From: Lindgomyces ingoldianus
Lineage: Eukaryota; Ascomycota; Dothideomycetes; Pleosporales; Lindgomycetaceae
Assembly: GCF_010093535.1 (NCBI RefSeq)
Contig: NW_022985177.1
Span: 1,158,210 to 1,222,209, forward strand
Direction: 5' to 3'
DNA length: 64,000 bases
Shown here: positions 58,334 to 64,000 of the stretch, in pieces
Layout: each line of letters begins with the position of its first letter
Position numbering within the stretch: the first letter of the stretch is position 1
Notes under the pieces: generated by a model
The model's input: only the letters and a program-made list of their open reading frames with translations
Told to the model about the DNA's origin: nothing
Database searches by the model: none
Translations under genes and position numbers: made by a program

Positions 58334-60198
58334 ACGTACTTTATAGGCAGGTTGCTTACACACCTAAGTTGCTTACTTTTGCTAAGACTCTACTACACTA
58401 CTTTTTTTATACTAATGTATTTCTAACAACACTACTTAGATATGTTAAAAAAACATTAAATGTAGCTTACACTTTAAGCTTTTAAATAAAATATAACACT
58501 TTTTAAGTAACACACTACAGCTATTTATAAAGTCTTTTAAAAGATAATAAGTAACTAACGCGCTAGACAACTTTTTTAAGCTAATTATATAGCTAACTTA
58601 TAAAAGCTAGATAATAATAAAAAGTAGGTAATTATTTAGCACATACTTAAGCTAAATGCGTAAGAATTTCCCCCCTAGCTAGCAGCTATAGCTAATATAG
58701 CTAATTTTTTACACACTAAGTATAATATAGGCTATATTAGCATAAACTAGCTTAATATGTTTATTAAGTGTTACTTAAAGCTTAAAGTAAAGTTTAAGTG
58801 TAAGTATAACTATAAAAAAGCTTTTTATAAGAATCTTATAGTAATTTTAAGCTAGTTTAACTTTATAAAGAATATTAAAAATAAGTATAGCATCTAAGAT
58901 AATAACATATATAACTTTAATAAAATAAAGTTTATAATAAGCTAAATATCTACTAAAGTAGTTGTTATAAGTTTAGAGAAATAAAGACAGCTAAAAGCAG
59001 TCTAGCTAGGTAACTAGGAGTAGACAACAGCTATCTAGGGCATTAATGCTAAAAAGTAGGCTATTTTACTTTTTATTATTTTTTAGAGTAGCAACTACCT
59101 TTTAAACTAGTGTAAAAAGAAAAATCTACTTTAAAATTAAGTTATTATAATCTCTAAGCGTAGCTAGACTACTAATTAGCTTAGTCTAGACTAGTTAAAG
59201 CACTTTAATGTGCATATAAAAAAGTGTACTATTAGCAGCTACTGTCTACTAGTTATTAATAGCTATAAAAGCTATAACTTACTTTATTTTTAGTAATACT
59301 ATAAAAATAATAAGATGATTACTATTTACATACTTTTTTACTTATTACACCTTTTATAGCTACTTAATGTAGGTTATTTTACTTTTTTAAAGAAGGTATA
59401 TAGGCGCTAAGCTAAAAACCTTATGCACAACTAAATTACTTATATTATAAAAATAAAGTTTTTACTATGCTTTAAAGTAGCTTATAATGCTATAATTACT
59501 TCTAGTAATATCTAAGAAGAGTTCTAAGGCGCTAGATTAGTTCCTTTTAACCTATAATAAGTTATAATAGGCTTTAATGTAAAATTATGCACTTTATTAC
59601 TACTACTACTTATCTATAACAAGCTCTAGTAGTTGTAAACTCTAAGTAATACTTTAGAACTTAGGTTATAATTAATGCTTATAAAGATAAAAATTTAGAA
59701 GCATATAAATAGTTTACTAACTTTTATAGTTAAAGTGTTTAAGAAGGTCTTAAAAGAAGCAGTAATAATTATGTATAAGCTAGTGTTAGTATAATAGAAA
59801 ATTACTAAGCTTTAAGTAGCTAATAAGGCTACTACATAATATAAATTACATAAAAAAAGTAGATTAAGGTAAAAAAAACTTTAATAATTTAAAAAAGCTT
59901 ACACTTAACAGCTCTAAAGAAGTTTAGAGCGTGTAGTAATAGAAAAAAGGTAAAGAAGTAGGTGCAAGCTAAAGTAAGTAAGCTATTCTAAAGGCGCTAC
60001 AGACAGTGCAATTAGACTAGGTATAACACGCAAATGTGTAAGCAAAAAGCAGAAGTAGTATCTAAATAATATTCTAGGCTGTACTATACTATATAGTGCT
60101 AAAGCAGGTTGTTATAGGCTATAATAGAGTTTGTTAGGGTGGGGTCTTGGCAAAAGTAAGCGACTTAGGTGTGTAAGCAACTCGCCTATGAAGTACGT
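58334..60198 (+). mobile_element. Complete Fot1/pogo-type transposon F1 (1,865 bp), RIPed
   Basis: TIR ACGTACTTTATAGGCAGG, TA at 58332-58333 and 60199-60200. Colinear with 45990-47855 throughout but more heavily mutated. Confidence 0.88.
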
Positions 60199-60200
60199 TA

Positions 60201-63095
60201 TTTAATGTTTCTTATTATAGCAGTTAGCTGCTTTATATTTATAGTCTTTTACTAAGTAGTGTAATGTTAAGTAGTCTTCTTTTTTTACAGCTTTTTATTA
60301 AAAGTAGTAGAATTTATAATTATTTTTATTTTTACAGTCTAGCTATTTTTCTTATTTATAAAAAAGAGCTATTTAGCAGGTATAACAGTTTATAGTTTTA
60401 TAGGCTAAGGCTGTCCCTTGCTATAGGCATCTGTTGTAGTTCTTCTTCTATGTAGGCTACTAGCCTGCTTAGTGCTTATTGTCCCAGTGCCTAGTGCAAT
60501 ACTGTTATGTACACTAGTACTATAAATATAGACAGTTGTTAGGTTTATATAAGGTGTTAAAAAAGCTCTTTTAAGTCTACTAAAAGTATTCCTATGTTTA
60601 TACTACCTGTATAGAGCGCCTTTTCTATTAGTAATTATTAGTGCTGTAGGCGTTGCTTTTATAAAGTACAAACTAACTATAGTTTTATTATATTATAAGA
60701 GCCTTCTAACTAATTATAAGGCCTAAAAGCAGTGTCTTAGGTTTCCTAGGTACTAGCTTTAGGACTTTAAACTTAGCAGGTCTACTTAGTTTTTCTAGTT
60801 TCTAGTCTTAACTCTTAGTAAAAAACTACTATTATTTTTTATTATTTATAATGTTATATTTAACTCTAGCGATTTATTATATTATGTTAAACATAAAGTA
60901 GTTGTTACTAATGTTTATTTAGTAAAGCATAACTATGCATTTGTTTAAGCAGTTATGTTATAAGCTACACTTTTAGCATTTACACTTTTAGAACTATTTA
61001 AAGAGCTCTTTTACTAAAGTGCCTAAGGTTTAGTTGTAAAAAGAAAACTCTTTTTTTTTTTTAATATTTATAATATATTCTTAGATTTAAGTCTCTTCTT
61101 TATATCTCTTTAGAATTATAAGGTCTTGTAACACTTTATTTAAGCTACTAAAGTTTTAAATAGCTACTTTTTAATACACTTTAAAGTAGTTTTCTAAAGA
61201 ATAGTTTTTTTTTATATTACTAGTAAAGTTTATTATTTAATCTTTTTAATATTTTCTTATCTATAAGGCTATATTTAGTAGTAATAGCTTTTACTATTAT
61301 AGTAGTATTTTTATTCTCTCTCTTTTAAGAGTTTAAGTAGTTTTAGTAAAAATATTCTACTTTTTTATAGTTTAGGTAGGCTTTATTCTCTAACTACTTT
61401 CTTTATTTCTTAGTTAAGAGCAGCCTATTGTGTCCTAGAACTTAGTTTTTTTTTAAAAGAGAGCTTTATATATGCTTAGCATAACTAAGATTTATTAGCT
61501 TTTTATTATACAAAAAAATTTTTTTTTTTCTAAAAATAAACTTTAGTTTTTAAAAAGTTTTTTTTTACTATTTTTCTTTTTTACATTTCTTAGAGTAATT
61601 ATTATAAGTTGTTGCTTATATAATAAATTTTTTAAAGGTAGTTAGTTTATTATTATGCATAAATTTATCCTTAATTCTGTTACTTAGCCTATTATAAAAC
61701 ATATAATAGAGAGCTTTTTAGTCTGTCTATCTATAGATAGCTAACTGCTCTCTAAAGTGTGCTGTATAGTTCTAGGCTGTGCTTTTTTTTTATATTAAAG
61801 TGTCTAATTTATTAGCTATAATTTTTTATTTATTAATAGTTTTATAAATAGCTATTAAGGCATTCTTAAAAGCTTTAATACTACTAAATACTTCTTTAGT
61901 TTTAAGAGTAAGTGCTATGCTATTAGCTCTAAAGTTTATCTAGTTATCTATGTGTAGCTAGAACTAAATTATAAAAGGGCCTTTTAAGTATAGTCTTATC
62001 TAGGATATTATTTCTACATTAGTTTAAAATGCTTTTTTGTTATATTACATATAAAAGTAGCATTTAGTAAAAAAGAGGTAAAGGTCTTTTAGTAATTTTT
62101 TAAAAGGCTTTAAAAGAGCTAGTCTTAAAGTCTTCTTAGCTATAATGCTTATTTATTTTATTAAAATGTTCTAGAGTTTAGCTAGCTTTACTTATAGTGT
62201 GTGTATCTAGTGCGCAGAGCTAGAAGCTTATTAAAGGTTTATAAGTAAAAAAAAGTTATTAAATTTTACTATTTTTTAGTAAAAGTTTTTAACTTTTTTT
62301 TAAAAGTTTACTAGTTTATTTATTTTATTACTAATTTACTAAAGTTTTTTTATGTTGTTCTAGATTATGTTAATCTATTTTACTAAGATAGCTTTACTTT
62401 AAGTAGAAACCTTTATAGATCCTAATAAAGCTATATAGGCTATGTTAGAGTCTAAATTATGTTAAGTAGTTATACTTTTTAAAAGAGGTAGTGTTTAATG
62501 TTATAATCCTTACTTATTAGAAGCACTTAGGTTAATAGTATTTCTAGAGGGGAAGTAGAACAGTTAGTAGGGGCTAACAGCAGGGTGTATAGTCTTACAT
62601 AAAGGCTACTAGGCTACTAGAGAGAGGTAGAGTAACTAGATTATAGTTTGCTCTTTATACAGCAGTATAGTAGCTAGGTTAAACAGTCCTGTTAGACAGG
62701 GTTAGAGGTATATATAGTGCAGATATACAAATAGTATTATAGCTCTTTAGAAAGCTAAATGCTACTTAGTTTATATAAGAAATAAACTAAACATTAAACA
62801 CATCTTTAAAGGTTTATTTAAAATTAAGACTATATACATGCTTAAAAAGTGCTAAGGCAAGTAAGATAAGTTTATATAAGCCTGCTAAGTAAAGCTTTTT
62901 AAGCTTTTTTAGACTTAATAGATTTATAGCTTACTCTTCTACTAGATAACGCACTCTTCTATTACTGCAGGTAGCTGTGCTGCTTCTGTGTCCTCTGTGT
63001 CCTCCAACTGGTTTATAAGCAAGCCCTGTCCTAACCTGGCTAGCCTGTGGAGCACCGCTGGTGGAGTTACGCTAGTCTAACTGTAGACTGTAACA
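60201..63095 (-). mobile_element. LTR element B, 5' LTR and gag-like part, minus
   Basis: 62499-63095 is a diverged minus-strand copy of LTR B (right end complement of CTGTTACAGTCTACAG; left end TGTTATAATCC). To its left the minus strand shows highly mutated sequence with short readable stretches such as AFYNLVLATHR and FYNRLSNRIKDKF (about 61650-61950), which resemble a Ty3-type gag region; this is tentative. The element is cut at 60200 by the F1 transposon and nothing of pol is recognisable. Confidence 0.55.
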
Positions 63096-63397
63096 GTCTT
63101 TAGAATGTTAAACACTTATTAAAAAAGTATATACACACACTTTTTAATTACTGTTGCGTTTGCTAACAGGTCAACCTTCCAGCTAGCACAGCAGAAGGAT
63201 ATTTATAGACAGATAGCTGTACGCGACACACCCCCTAGCTTAAACTGTGGAACAAGAGAAGTAAAACATAGTAAAACAACCTTAACACACTCTCCTTAGC
63301 CTAAGCAACAGAACTTAAAGACAGATCTAGTAAGGTAGCCTTTATAATAGACGCCCTACTTAAATGCTTTTTACTAAGTGTAGGAATTAAACATATA
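63096..63397. other. Mixed filler
   Basis: Moderately mutated sequence between LTR B and the F2 element. No gene or repeat recognised. Confidence 0.35.
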
Positions 63398-63924
63398 ACG
63401 TACCTAACAGGTTGGCCGGCCACACGGGTTGGCCGGCCACTTTTGCTAAGCCCCTACTAAAACCACCCTATTCTCTCGCAAAACAGCCCACTTTAGCCCT
63501 GTATAAAGTAATACAACATAAGATATTATTTAGAGTCTACTTTTACTACTTGCTTACATGTACGCAAGTTATACCTAGTCTAATTACACTGCCTATATTA
63601 CCTTTAACTTAGCTTACCTTCTTTAGCGCGCACCTGTGTCTTTAGCTTTTTCTTATTACTACACGCTCTAAACTCCTTTAGAGTAGTTAGACAAGCCTTA
63701 TTCTTAACTATTAAGGTCTTTTCTGCCTAAATCTACTTTCTTTTATGTAATCTATGTTACATAGCAGCCTTATTTGCTGCTTAAAGCTCTATAATCTTAT
63801 AGCCTACTTTATTATATTAATGCTCTAGATAACTATTGTCTACTTTTTATTACTTTACTATATTACCTTTAGCTGTTTTTATCTCTTTAAAGCTGTAATA
63901 ACTGCTCTAGTTAATATCTAGCTT
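63398..63924 (-). mobile_element. F2 pogo element, minus, cut by an LTR
   Basis: TIR ACGTACCTAACAGGTTGGCC with TA at 63396-63397; the following sequence is the 3' end of F2 read backwards (tctcgcaaaacagcccactt). Interrupted at 63925 by LTR E. Confidence 0.8.
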
Positions 63925-64000
63925 TGTCAGATATGCGCACCTACTGTCAAGACAGGAGGAACGTTTGACGAAAGCTGCTACATAGTACGAGCAATAAGCT
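63925..64000 (-). mobile_element. LTR family E, minus, running off the window
   Basis: TGTCAGATATGCGCACCTAC, the reverse complement of the LTR E end at 45767, unmutated; the rest lies outside the window. Confidence 0.88.

Overview
The window reads as a chromosome segment from a filamentous ascomycete (Pezizomycotina). The protein genes have short GT-AG introns (51 and 59 nt) and fungal-type secreted products. About three quarters of the sequence is AT-rich, stop-filled transposon sequence with the C-to-T / G-to-A decay typical of repeat-induced point mutation (RIP). Species cannot be assigned from the sequence.

Layout. 1-2.1 kb: stacked LTR fragments. 2.8-9.9 kb: a non-RIPed island with a small Ser/Thr-rich wall-type protein (2805-3215), a six-cysteine secreted protein (4340-4899), an eight-cysteine small protein (7806-8171) and a decayed FAD-dependent oxidoreductase (8470-9840, minus). 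10-38.7 kb: a nested transposon block holding a short LTR element, solo LTRs of several families, Fot1/pogo-type DNA transposons, palindromic pogo derivatives, a 600-bp TRIM-like element, a full-length Ty1/copia element (23226-29614) and a full-length Ty3/gypsy element with a C-terminal chromodomain (33032-38696). 38.7-45.3 kb: a second non-RIPed island in which a roughly 220-280 bp inverted repeat brackets two divergently transcribed genes. One is a P-loop kinase-like protein (minus). The other is a long gene combining a broken L-asparaginase/isoaspartyl-peptidase region, two degenerate HIT-like modules and an asparaginyl-tRNA-synthetase-like catalytic core (plus). 45.3-64 kb: another nested block with a second gypsy copy of exactly the same length (5,665 bp), further pogo elements, a reversed copia fragment and an LTR element with a gag-like region.

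Most repeat boundaries rest on target-site duplications read directly from the flanks: 5 bp for LTR elements, TA for pogo elements. These give an order of insertion. For example, a short LTR element at 48345 was hit by a palindromic pogo derivative, which was then hit by a gypsy element. Two palindromic derivatives broken at different places both reduce to exactly 1,099 bp.

The most unusual gene content is the inverted-repeat-bracketed pair at 40-44.5 kb. All recognisable catalytic families in the plus-strand gene relate to asparagine/aspartate or aminoacyl-adenylate chemistry, but the asparaginase part has lost the segment carrying its nucleophile and is out of frame with the rest. I see no rRNA, tRNA or CRISPR array.
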